Made by a program: the position numbers and the translations under genes. A DNA stretch of 64,000 nt from Variovorax sp. J22G73 (GTDB lineage Bacteria > Pseudomonadota > Gammaproteobacteria > Burkholderiales > Burkholderiaceae_C), in NCBI RefSeq assembly GCF_030317035.1, contig NZ_JASZYK010000003.1:620001-684000 (forward strand), given 5' to 3'. Under the pieces are notes generated by a model. The model was given only the letters and a program-made list of their open reading frames with translations, did no database searches and had not been told where the DNA came from. Shown piece after piece: positions 43,181 to 53,234 of the stretch. Position 1 is the first letter of the stretch. Each line of letters begins with the position of its first letter.

Positions 43181-45376
43181 TCACGCCGGTTGCAGTGCGC
43201 GCACCAGGCCGCCGCGCAGCGCATGCAGCAGGCGCTCGTGCCACTTGGGGTTCTGCACCACCTCGGCCCGGTAGAAGCTGGGGCACAGCGTGGCGGCGTG
43301 CGCGTTGGCGCCGCACAGGCCGCAGCCCACGCAGCCGTCGATCACGGTGGCGACGGGGTCGACCTTCAGCGGATCGGGGTTGTCCTTCAGCGTGAGCGTG
43401 GGGCAGCCCGACAGGCGAATACAGGCGTGGTCGCCGTTGCACACGTCTTCGTCCACGCCGTACTTCACGCGCACCACGCGCTCGCCCTTTTTCAGCAGGC
43501 TCGCGAGCCAGGGCTTGATGCGGCGCTGGCGCTCCAGCTGGCACTCGCCCTCGGCGATCACCACCTTCAGGCCGTTGAAGTCGCTGGTGAGCGCCTCGGT
43601 CAGCGTCTTGCGCATGCGCTCCACGTCGTAGGTGGTCACGGTGCGCATCCATTGCACGCCCAGGCCCTTCAGCGTGGCCTCGATGGTCTGGTTCTTGTCG
43701 ACCAGGCTCTGCTGCTTGTCGACGGCGCGCTCCTTCACCTCGTCGTCGGGGGTGGAGATGATGTCTTGCGTGCCGGTGGCCGAGGTGTAGCCGTTCTTGA
43801 AGATCAGCAGCACCGCGTCGTCGCCGTTGAAGAGGGCGCTCTGCACGCCGGTGAGCAGGCCGTTGTGCCAGAAGCCGCCGTCGCCCATGATCGACAGCGT
43901 GCGCCGGTTCATCATGGGCGCCACGCCCGCGCGGCTCGCCAGGCTCATGCCGTAGCCCAGGATCGAATGGCCCATCGAGAAGGGCTCGAAGGTGCCGAAG
44001 GCGTGGCAGCCGATGTCCGCCGCGATGTGCACCGGTCCGGTCTCCTGCTGCGCCAGCTTCAGCGCCGAGAACACGGGCCGCTCCGGGCAGCCGATGCAGA
44101 AGCTGGGCGGCCGGTTGGGCAGCGGCGTGCTCAACTGGCGGGCCACGGCCTCGCGGCGCTCGCGGTTGCCGGCGAGCCAGGCCCGCGCGGAGGAGGCTGC
44201 GTCGTTGGCTTCGCTGGTGTCGTTGCCGTCGTTGGTGTCGCTGGCCGCGATGTACTTCGCCACGAAGGCGCCGATGCCGCCCGACAGCACCTCGACGCCG
44301 TACTCGCCCGCCGCGGGCAGCAGGTCCTTGCCGTGCAGCGGTGTCTGGATGTCGCGCCGGCGCAGCAGCGTGGCGATGTCCTGCTCGATGTACTCGGGCT
44401 GGCCTTCTTCCACCACCAGCACCGCGCGCTTGCCGACGCAGAAGTCGGCCACCTGCTCGGGCACCAGCGGGTAGGTCACGTTCAGCACCAGGATGGGAAT
44501 GTCGGTGTCGCCGAAGGCGTCGGCCAGCCCCTGCTGCTGCAGGCTGCGGATGAGCGCGTTGTAAAGCCCGCCCTGCACCACGATGCCCAGGTCGGCATGC
44601 CGCCCGCCGGGAACCAGTTCGTTCAGCCTGTTCTCCACGATGTAGCGGCGCGCCGCGGGAATGCGCGCGTCGCCCTTGAGCTTCTCGTGGCGGAAGGTGA
44701 CGGGCGGGTGCGCCAGGCGCATGTAGTCGAAGCCGGCCGGCTCGGTCATGAGCGCGCGCGTGGACACGGCCGGCGCCACGTTGTCCTTGCACTCGAAGCT
44801 GCCGCGCACGTGGCAGGTGCGGATGCGCAGCTCCATCAGGCAGGGCATGTTCGACGCCTCCGACAGCCGGAAGCCTTCCTCGACCATGCGCACCATCACG
44901 CCCAGGTCGGGCCGCGGGTCGAGCAGGCACATGCTCGACTTGAGCGCGTAGGCGTGCGTGCGCTCCTGGATCACGCTGGCGCCTTCGCCGTAGTCTTCGC
45001 CCACCACCACCAGCACGCCGCCGGTCACGCCGGGCGACGACAGGTTCGACAGCGCGTCGGCCGCCACGTTGGTGCCGACGATCGATTTCCAGGTGACCGC
45101 GCCGCGCAGCGGGTAGTGGATGGAGGCGCCCAGCATGGCGGCGGCCGAGGCCTCGTTGGAGCAGGCTTCCACGTGCACGCCCAGCTCGTCCATGTAGGCC
45201 TTGCCCTGGACCATGACGTCCAGCAGGTGCGACACCGGCGCGCCCTGGTAGCCGCCGACGTAGGCCACGCCCGACTGCAGCAGGCCCTTGGTGATGGCGA
45301 GGATGCCCTCGCCGTGGAAGGTGTCGCCGGCGCCCAGGCGCAGCATTTCCACTTCCTTGCTGAATGAAACTTCCAT
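43181..45376 (-). CDS. iorA: Indolepyruvate ferredoxin oxidoreductase alpha subunit
   Basis: The product is 731 residues. The N-terminal pyrimidine-binding part contains AYVGGYQGAPVSHLLDVM. The thiamine diphosphate site is GDGGFWHNGLLTG (about 497-509). The ferredoxin-like C-terminus has C646, D649, C652 and C658, where the usual second Cys is Asp, and a second cluster at C682, C685, C688 and C698. It decarboxylates aryl-pyruvates and passes electrons to ferredoxin, forming aryl-acetyl-CoA. It is the first gene of a seven-gene minus-strand run and is divergent from a LysR gene. Confidence 0.93.
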   Translation of the reverse strand: MEVSFSKEVEMLRLGAGDTFHGEGILAITKGLLQSGVAYVGGYQGAPVSHLLDVMVQGKAYMDELGVHVEACSNEASAAAMLGASIHYPLRGAVTWKSIVGTNVAADALSNLSSPGVTGGVLVVVGEDYGEGASVIQERTHAYALKSSMCLLDPRPDLGVMVRMVEEGFRLSEASNMPCLMELRIRTCHVRGSFECKDNVAPAVSTRALMTEPAGFDYMRLAHPPVTFRHEKLKGDARIPAARRYIVENRLNELVPGGRHADLGIVVQGGLYNALIRSLQQQGLADAFGDTDIPILVLNVTYPLVPEQVADFCVGKRAVLVVEEGQPEYIEQDIATLLRRRDIQTPLHGKDLLPAAGEYGVEVLSGGIGAFVAKYIAASDTNDGNDTSEANDAASSARAWLAGNRERREAVARQLSTPLPNRPPSFCIGCPERPVFSALKLAQQETGPVHIAADIGCHAFGTFEPFSMGHSILGYGMSLASRAGVAPMMNRRTLSIMGDGGFWHNGLLTGVQSALFNGDDAVLLIFKNGYTSATGTQDIISTPDDEVKERAVDKQQSLVDKNQTIEATLKGLGVQWMRTVTTYDVERMRKTLTEALTSDFNGLKVVIAEGECQLERQRRIKPWLASLLKKGERVVRVKYGVDEDVCNGDHACIRLSGCPTLTLKDNPDPLKVDPVATVIDGCVGCGLCGANAHAATLCPSFYRAEVVQNPKWHERLLHALRGGLVRALQPA

Positions 45377-45511
45377 CGTGTCTCGTCGTTATGTGGCGCC
45401 GCACGGCCATGTGGCGCTGTGCGGCTCCGTGCGGCTCGGGGGATGAGCGGGAACAGGGCGAGTGTGGTCACGCCGGGGCCATACTTCAATAAAATAATCC
45501 GGCTATCCAAT

Positions 45512-46432
45512 ATGAAATCCGTGCATATCGACGCGGTCGACCTCAACCTGCTGCGGCTCTTCGATGCGGTCTATCGCACCCGCAACGTGAGCCGCGCGGC
45601 CGAGGCGCTCGGCCTCACCCAGCCCGCGGCCAGCCACGGCCTCACGCGGCTGCGCCTGCTGCTGGGCGATGCGCTGTTCACGCGCGCCCCCGGCGGGGTC
45701 GCGCCCACGCCGCGCGCGCAGCGGCTGGCGGAGTCGGTGCAGTCGGCGCTGTCCCTGCTGCAGCAGGCGCTGAGCGAGCCCGAGCGCTTCGAGCCGGCGG
45801 CCTCGCGCAAGCTGTTTCGCATCCACATGAGCGACATCGGCGAAGGCCGCTTCCTGCCGGCGCTGATGGCGCGGCTGCGCGAGCTGGCGCCCGGCGTGCG
45901 GGTGGAGACCATGCCGCTGGCCACGGGCGACATCGCCGCCGCGCTGGACAGCGGCAAGGTCGACTTCGCCTTCGGTTTCCTGCCGCGCGTAAAGGACACG
46001 CAGCGCACCCAGCTGCTGCGCGACCGCTACATCGTGCTGCTGCGGCGCGACCACCCGTTCGTGAAGCGGCGGCGCAGCGGGCAGGCGCTGCTCGCGGCCC
46101 TGCAGGAGCTCGACTACGTGGCCGTGCGCACGCACGCGGACACGCTGCGCATCCTGCAGCTGCTGAACCTGGAAGACCGGCTGCGCCTGACGACCGAGCA
46201 CTTCATGGTGCTGCCGGCCATCGTGCGCGCCACCGACCTGGCGGTGGTGATGCCGCGCAACATCGCGCGCGGCTTCGCCGAAGAGGGGCACTACGCCATC
46301 GTGGAGCCGCCGTTTCCGCTGCGCGACTTCACCGTGTCGCTGCACTGGAGCAAGCGCTTCGAGGCCGACCCGGGCAACCGGTGGCTGCGCCAGGTCATCA
46401 CCGCGCTGTTTTCGGAAAAGGCCAAGGCATGA
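45512..46432 (+). CDS. LysR-family regulator divergent from iorAB
   Basis: The product is 306 residues from ATG 45512, chosen because the helix-turn-helix VDLNLLRLFDAVYRTRNVSRAAEALGLTQPAASH follows at residues 9-42. The effector domain spans about 95-295. The family usually activates the divergent operon when a pathway compound binds. The 135-base shared region has an A/T-rich stretch (45482-45512, TTCAATAAAATAATCC and TATCCAATATGAA), the likely operator. It is expected to control the ior-TRAP operon. Confidence 0.9.
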   Translation: MKSVHIDAVDLNLLRLFDAVYRTRNVSRAAEALGLTQPAASHGLTRLRLLLGDALFTRAPGGVAPTPRAQRLAESVQSALSLLQQALSEPERFEPAASRKLFRIHMSDIGEGRFLPALMARLRELAPGVRVETMPLATGDIAAALDSGKVDFAFGFLPRVKDTQRTQLLRDRYIVLLRRDHPFVKRRRSGQALLAALQELDYVAVRTHADTLRILQLLNLEDRLRLTTEHFMVLPAIVRATDLAVVMPRNIARGFAEEGHYAIVEPPFPLRDFTVSLHWSKRFEADPGNRWLRQVITALFSEKAKA

Positions 46433-46487
46433 ACCTGCGCAGGGTTCATGTACAGGTCAGGCTCGGCATGCAACCATCGGGACGAAC

Positions 46488-47741
46488 ATGAAAAAACGCA
46501 TTCCCTCCTTCCTGCGCCACGTCGGCCCGGGCGTCGTCACCGGCGCGGCCGACGACGACCCGTCCGGCATCGCCACCTACACCCAGGCCGGCGCGCAGTT
46601 CGGCACCGGGCTGCTGTGGACGGTGTTCCTGTCGCTGCCCTTCATGGTCGCCATCCAGCTGGTGTCGGCGCGCATCGGGCGGGTCACGGGCAAGGGCGTG
46701 GCGGCCAACCTGCGCGAGCACATGCCGCGCGGCTTTCTGGTGGTGCTGGTGTTTTTGCTGGTGGTAGCCAACACCATCAACATTGCCGCGGACATCGCGG
46801 CCATGGGCGAGGCGCTGCAGCTGGTGGTGGGCGGCGGCGCGCACTTTCATGCGCTGGTGTTCGGCGTGGTCACGGTGCTGCTGCAGGTGTTCGTGCCGTA
46901 CCGCAAGCTGGCGCACATCCTGAAGTGGCTCACGCTCACGCTGTTCGCCTACGTGGCGGCGGTGTTCGTGGTGCAGGTGGAGTGGTCGCACGTGCTGCAC
47001 GACCTGGTGGTGCCCAGGCTGCAGTGGAGCGGCGACTACTGGATGATGATCGTCGCCCTGCTGGGCACCACCATCTCGCCCTACCTGTTCTTCTGGCAGG
47101 CCTCGCAAGAGGTGGAAGAGCTGCGCCTGAAAGGCGGCCAGCGCGGCAACGACGTGGAGGTGCGCCACGACCTGAAGCGCGTGCGGCTGGACACCTGGGT
47201 GGGCATGACCTTCTCGAACCTCATCGCCTTCTTCGTGATGGTGGTGGGCGCGTCGGTGCTGTATTCGGCCGGGGTGCACGACGTGACCTCCGCCGCGCAG
47301 GCGGCCGAGGCGCTGCGCCCGCTGGCCGGCGACTTCGCGTTCTGGCTGTTTGCCGGCGGCATCATCGCCACCGGCTTGCTGGCCGTGCCGGTGCTGGCGT
47401 CGTCGGCGGCCTATGCGGTGGCCGAGGCCTTCGGCTGGGAAGAGGGGCTGGAGCGCCACTGGCGCGAGGCCAAGGAGTTCTACGGGATCATCGCCGTGGC
47501 CACGCTGGTGGGTACGGCGCTCGACTTCACGCCCATCGACCCGATGAAGGCGCTGTACTGGAGCGCGGTCATCAACGGCGTGGTGGCCGTGCCGATCATG
47601 GCGGCCATGATGATCCTGGTGACCCGCGAGAAAGTGATGGGCGTGTTCACCTCGGGCCGGCGCACCCGCTGGCTGGGCTGGGGCGGCACGGCGCTGATGG
47701 GGTTCGCGGCGTTGATGATGGGCTGGGACCTGGTGCGCTGA
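46488..47741 (+). CDS. Nramp-family metal transporter with altered metal-site motifs
   Basis: The product is 417 residues with eleven helices. The first helix has the DDDPSGIATY motif with D24-P-S-G27 where classical Nramp proteins have DPGN. The sixth helix has TTISPYLFFWQ where the classical sequence carries the metal-selective Met-Pro-His. Both changes remove side chains that select Mn2+ and Fe2+, so a different divalent ion, perhaps Mg2+, may be carried (inference). It belongs to the inner membrane. No MntR-type operator was seen, and the genes beside it are unrelated. Confidence 0.87.
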   Translation: MKKRIPSFLRHVGPGVVTGAADDDPSGIATYTQAGAQFGTGLLWTVFLSLPFMVAIQLVSARIGRVTGKGVAANLREHMPRGFLVVLVFLLVVANTINIAADIAAMGEALQLVVGGGAHFHALVFGVVTVLLQVFVPYRKLAHILKWLTLTLFAYVAAVFVVQVEWSHVLHDLVVPRLQWSGDYWMMIVALLGTTISPYLFFWQASQEVEELRLKGGQRGNDVEVRHDLKRVRLDTWVGMTFSNLIAFFVMVVGASVLYSAGVHDVTSAAQAAEALRPLAGDFAFWLFAGGIIATGLLAVPVLASSAAYAVAEAFGWEEGLERHWREAKEFYGIIAVATLVGTALDFTPIDPMKALYWSAVINGVVAVPIMAAMMILVTREKVMGVFTSGRRTRWLGWGGTALMGFAALMMGWDLVR

Positions 47742-47790
47742 GCGGGCCGCGGCGCGATCCGCAGGTTCACGCCTGCGGCGCGGTGGCGCG

Positions 47791-47838
47791 TCTTTGCGTC
47801 TTTGCGTCTTTGCGTCTTTGCGTCTCCGCGTCTTCAGC
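47791..47838. repeat. Tandem TCTTTGCG units
   Basis: Four perfect TCTTTGCG copies (47791-47822), then TCTCCGCG and TCTTCAGC. This sits in a 279-base gap with no convincing gene between the Nramp and TauE genes. The open frames reading RLCVFASLRL across it are artefacts of the repeat. Confidence 0.85.
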
Positions 47839-48020
47839 GCGGTATTCTCGGGGCGCCTTCCCGCCTCGCGCCTCGCCGCTTTCCCGGTCTTTCGAATGTT
47901 CGTTCCGCACCCCTTGTCCCGCTTTTCCCTGGTCCCGCATCTCCAGCCCCCGTTCTCCACCGCCCCCGTGTTCGTCGCGTCCGGCGCTTGCCGCTGACGA
48001 CGTTCCCGGTGCAAGAAATC

Positions 48021-48788
48021 ATGCCCCAGGCCGGCCCAGTGGCGGTCTTCATGGCCTGCGTGGCGCTGGCCACCTACGCGCAGAACCTCACCGGCTTCGC
48101 CTTCAGCCTCATCCTGCTCGGGCTGGTGTCGGTGTTCCACATCGCCAGCGTGAGCGACACCGCCAACGCCGCCACGGTGCTGAGCCTGGTCAACGCCTGG
48201 ACCTACTTTCGCGCCCGGCCCGGCGTGGTGCCCTGGCAGCTGATGAAGCCGGCGCTCAACGGCAGCACGGTCGGCGTCATCGTCGGGTTGATGCTGCTCA
48301 CCTGGTTGAGCGGCGGCGCGGTGAACTGGCTGCGCGGGCTGCTGGGCGTGTCGATCCTGGGCTGCGCCGTGCTGCTGGTGCTGCAGGGCCGGCCGCTGCC
48401 GGCGGTGTCGGGGCCGCGCAGCTTCGCGCTCATCGGCGGGCTGTCGGGCGTGCTGGGCGGGTTGTTTTCCAGCTCGGGGCCGCCCATCGTCTTCCACATG
48501 TACCGCCAGCCGCTGGACCGCGAGCTGGTGCGGCGCGCGCTGCTGCTGATGTTCGGCTTCAGCTCGCTGGTGCGGCTCGTGATCGTGGTGCCGACCGGGC
48601 ACTTCTCGGCCTACTCGGCGCTGCTCTCCGGCTGCGCCGTGCCGGTGGTGTACGGCGTGACGCGGCTGCACCACCGCCTGCCGAACAAGCTGCAGCCGCG
48701 CACGCTGAAGTGGCTGGTGGGCGGGCTGCTGGCCGCGGCGGGCACGACGCTGGTGGCTTCCGCCGGGCTGGCCATCCGCGCGGGCTGA
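48021..48788 (+). CDS. TauE/SafE-family membrane exporter
   Basis: The product is 255 residues from ATG 48021; a GTG at 48009 is an alternative. Eight hydrophobic helices are visible, with the duplicated family pattern (ATYAQNLTGFAFSLILLGLVS early and ALIGGLSGVLGGLFSSSGPPIVFHMY later). Family members carry sulfite, sulfoacetate or other sulfur anions across the inner membrane. No sulfur gene lies nearby and the substrate is open. The leader is full of a short tandem repeat. Confidence 0.82.
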   Translation: MPQAGPVAVFMACVALATYAQNLTGFAFSLILLGLVSVFHIASVSDTANAATVLSLVNAWTYFRARPGVVPWQLMKPALNGSTVGVIVGLMLLTWLSGGAVNWLRGLLGVSILGCAVLLVLQGRPLPAVSGPRSFALIGGLSGVLGGLFSSSGPPIVFHMYRQPLDRELVRRALLLMFGFSSLVRLVIVVPTGHFSAYSALLSGCAVPVVYGVTRLHHRLPNKLQPRTLKWLVGGLLAAAGTTLVASAGLAIRAG

Positions 48789-48861
48789 AGGGCACCGGAC
48801 CCGGGCATGGCCCGGGTGGCCCGGTGGCCCGGTAATTGCAGCGCTGCGCCAAGGGTTTCCC

Positions 48862-48911
48862 CGTACGTGGCATACCGGCCCCCACATACGCTTTATGGGC
48901 GACCCCGTATG
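48862..48911. promoter_or_regulatory. Inverted repeats upstream of xdhA, candidate operator
   Basis: CGTACGTGG (48862-48870) is inverted to CCACATACG (48882-48890) with one mismatch. CATACG (48885-48890) is inverted perfectly to CGTATG (48906-48911). Three related half-sites in 50 bases, ending 69 bases before the xdhA start, suggest a regulator site. They do not match the TGTATACA block of the other purine cluster. Confidence 0.45.
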
Positions 48912-48980
48912 CAGGGCACCGAACAAGTCGCTAACGTCCATGACTGACCCACAACGGGTCCCCCACGAGCCCCACAAAGC

Positions 48981-50669
<1,689 letters not shown>

Positions 50670-50671
50670 CC

Positions 50672-53131
50672 ATGAACAAACCCATCGACGCCCGCCTGCT
50701 GCAGCCCGCCGAGGCCTTTGCCGACTACCTTGCCAACACCGCCGCGCGCATCGACGTGGGCGCCGAGGCGCTGGCCCACGAGCGCGGCATGCGCGTGGGC
50801 ATCAGCCGCCCGCACGAGTCCGCGCACCTGCACGTGGCCGGCGAGGCCACCTACATCGACGACATTCCCGAGCTGGCCGGCACGCTGCACTGCGCGCTGG
50901 GCCTGTCGCCGGCGGCCAACGGCCGCGTGACGGCGCTGTCGCTGGACGCCATTCGCGCCATGCCGGGCGTGGTCGCGGTCATCACCGCGGAGGACATTCC
51001 GGGCACCAACGACTGCGGCTCGATCATTCACGACGACCCCATCCTGCTGCCCGTGAACGACGGTGGCGAAATCCGCTACCTGGGCCAGCCGGTGTTCGCC
51101 GTGATCGCCGAGACGCGCGACGCGGCCCGCCGCGCCGCCGCCAAGGCAAAAGACGCGCTGACCATCGAGGCGCAGCCGCCCGTGCTCACCCCGCAGGCCG
51201 CCCACGAGCGCGGCCAGTACGTGGTGCCGCCGATGCACATCGTGCGCAGCGGCGGTGCCGCCAACGGGGGCGACGAGGCCGTCGTGCGCGCCGCCATCGC
51301 GCAGGCGCCGCGGCGCCTGAAGGCCACGCTGGACGTGGGCGGGCAGGAGCAGTTCTACCTCGAGGGCCAGATCAGCTACGCCATTCCGAAGGAAGGCGGC
51401 GCGCTGCACATCCACTGCTCCACGCAGCACCCGAGCGAAATGCAGCACCTGGTGGCGCACGCCATGCACCTGCAGTCGAACGAGGTGCATGTGGAATGCC
51501 GGCGCATGGGCGGCGGCTTCGGCGGCAAGGAATCGCAGTCGGCGCTGTTCGCCTGCGTGGCGGCGGTGGCCGCGCGCCAGCTGCAGCGCCCGGTGAAGCT
51601 GCGGCTGGACCGCGACGACGACTTCATGGTCACGGGCCGGCGGCACTGCTTCTGGTACGAGTACGAAGTGGGCTTCGACGACGAGGGGCGCATCCTCGGC
51701 GCGGAAATCACCATGGTGTCGCGCGCCGGCCATTCGGCCGACCTGTCGGGCCCGGTGATGACGCGCGCGCTGTGCCACTTCGACAACGCCTACTGGCTGC
51801 CCAACGTGGCGATGCACGGCTTCTCGGGCAAGACCAACACGCAGAGCAACACCGCGTTCCGCGGCTTCGGCGGCCCGCAGGGCGCCATCGCCATCGAGAA
51901 CATCATGGACTCGGTGGCGCGCGAGCTGAAGCACGACCCGCTCGACGTGCGGCGCGTCAACTTCTACGGCAAGGCGGAGAACAACGTCACGCCCTACCGC
52001 CAGACCGTGACCGACAACATCGTCCACGAACTGGTGGCCGAGCTGGAGGCCAGCAGCGACTACCGCGCGCGGCGCGAAGACATCGCGGCCTTCAACAAGA
52101 AGAGCACGGTGCTCAAGCGCGGGCTGGCGCTGGCGCCGCTGAAGTTCGGCATTTCGTTCAACGTGAAGCACTTCAACCAGGCCGGCGCGCTGGTGCACGT
52201 GTACACCGACGGCTCCATCCTGGTGAACCACGGCGGCACCGAGATGGGCCAGGGCCTGAACACCAAGGTGGCGCAGGTGGTGGCGCACGAGCTGGGCGTG
52301 AGCTTCGAGCGCGTGCGCGTCACCGCCACCGACACCACCAAGGTGGCCAACACCTCGGCCACGGCCGCCTCGACCGGCGCCGACCTGAACGGCAAGGCCG
52401 CGCAGGACGCGGCCCGCCAGATCCGCGAGCGGCTGGCCGATTGCGCGGCCGAGCGCCACGGCGGCAAGGCCAGCGAGGTGCGCTTCGCCAACGACAAGGT
52501 CGAGGTCAACGGCCGCACGCTGGCCTTCAGCACCGTGGTGGGCGAGGCTTACCTCGACCGCAAGCAGCTGTGGTCCGACGGCTTCTACGCCACGCCCGGC
52601 CTGAGCTGGGACAAGGACAAGATGCAGGGCCGCCCCTTCTACTACTACGCCTACGGCGCGGCGGTGAGCGAGGTGATCGTCGACACGCTCACCGGCGAAT
52701 GGAAGCTGCTGCGCGCGGACATCCTGCACGACGCGGGCAAGTCGCTGAACCCGGCGGTGGACATCGGCCAGGTCGAGGGCGCCTTCATCCAGGGCATGGG
52801 CTGGCTCACCACCGAGGAGCTGGTGTGGCACCCGCAAAGCGGCAAGCTCACCACGCACGCGCCCAGCACCTACAAGATTCCGACGGCCAACGACTGCCCG
52901 CCGGTGTTCAACGTGCGCCTGTTCGAGGGCCAGAACTTCGAGGACTCCATCCACCGCAGCAAGGCCGTGGGCGAGCCGCCGCTGCTGCTGCCGTTCTCGG
53001 TGTTCTTCGCGATCCGCGACGCGGTGTCCGCCGCGGGCGGGCACCGGGTCGATCCGCCGCTGAAGGCGCCGGCCACGAGCGAGTCGATTCTTCGCGCCAT
53101 CACGGTGGTGCAGGGCGCCGCGGCCGAATGA
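50672..53131 (+). CDS. xdhB: Xanthine dehydrogenase large subunit XdhB (molybdenum)
   Basis: The product is 819 residues. Visible are HESAHLHVAGEATYIDDIPE at about 50, the Mo-site GGGFGGKESQ near 287-296, FRGFGGPQGA near 400 with the substrate Arg, GTEMGQGLNTK near 525 and the catalytic Glu in AVGEPPLLL near 770. It hydroxylates hypoxanthine and xanthine to urate. The cofactor is inserted by XdhC, whose gene is in the other purine block. It is complete, in an operon with xdhA. Confidence 0.96.
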   Translation: MNKPIDARLLQPAEAFADYLANTAARIDVGAEALAHERGMRVGISRPHESAHLHVAGEATYIDDIPELAGTLHCALGLSPAANGRVTALSLDAIRAMPGVVAVITAEDIPGTNDCGSIIHDDPILLPVNDGGEIRYLGQPVFAVIAETRDAARRAAAKAKDALTIEAQPPVLTPQAAHERGQYVVPPMHIVRSGGAANGGDEAVVRAAIAQAPRRLKATLDVGGQEQFYLEGQISYAIPKEGGALHIHCSTQHPSEMQHLVAHAMHLQSNEVHVECRRMGGGFGGKESQSALFACVAAVAARQLQRPVKLRLDRDDDFMVTGRRHCFWYEYEVGFDDEGRILGAEITMVSRAGHSADLSGPVMTRALCHFDNAYWLPNVAMHGFSGKTNTQSNTAFRGFGGPQGAIAIENIMDSVARELKHDPLDVRRVNFYGKAENNVTPYRQTVTDNIVHELVAELEASSDYRARREDIAAFNKKSTVLKRGLALAPLKFGISFNVKHFNQAGALVHVYTDGSILVNHGGTEMGQGLNTKVAQVVAHELGVSFERVRVTATDTTKVANTSATAASTGADLNGKAAQDAARQIRERLADCAAERHGGKASEVRFANDKVEVNGRTLAFSTVVGEAYLDRKQLWSDGFYATPGLSWDKDKMQGRPFYYYAYGAAVSEVIVDTLTGEWKLLRADILHDAGKSLNPAVDIGQVEGAFIQGMGWLTTEELVWHPQSGKLTTHAPSTYKIPTANDCPPVFNVRLFEGQNFEDSIHRSKAVGEPPLLLPFSVFFAIRDAVSAAGGHRVDPPLKAPATSESILRAITVVQGAAAE

Positions 53132-53201
53132 CAGCGGGCCGTGCTCGCACGGTCCGAGCTTTCTTCAACCCCCCGGTTTCGCCAAATGTCGCGCTGTATA
53201 A

Positions 53202-53232
53202 CTGTTCGCACAGACAAGAAAGGTGTGAACAG
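53202..53232. promoter_or_regulatory. Inverted repeat just before the LysR start
   Basis: CTGTTCGCAC (53202-53211) is inverted to GTGTGAACAG (53223-53232) with one mismatch and an 11-base spacer. It ends two bases before the regulator's ATG. A TGTATAAC -10-like element is at 53195. This is a likely autoregulatory site. Confidence 0.6.
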
Positions 53233-53234
53233 CC

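Noticed and set aside
47791..47838. A CRISPR array at the TCTTTGCG repeats
   Set aside because: Units are 8 bases, contiguous and without spacers, and no cas genes are present.
47794..48020. Extending the TauE gene upstream through the repeat (RLCVFASLRL)
   Set aside because: These residues come from the tandem repeat; the membrane protein starts with the ATG at 48021 or GTG at 48009.
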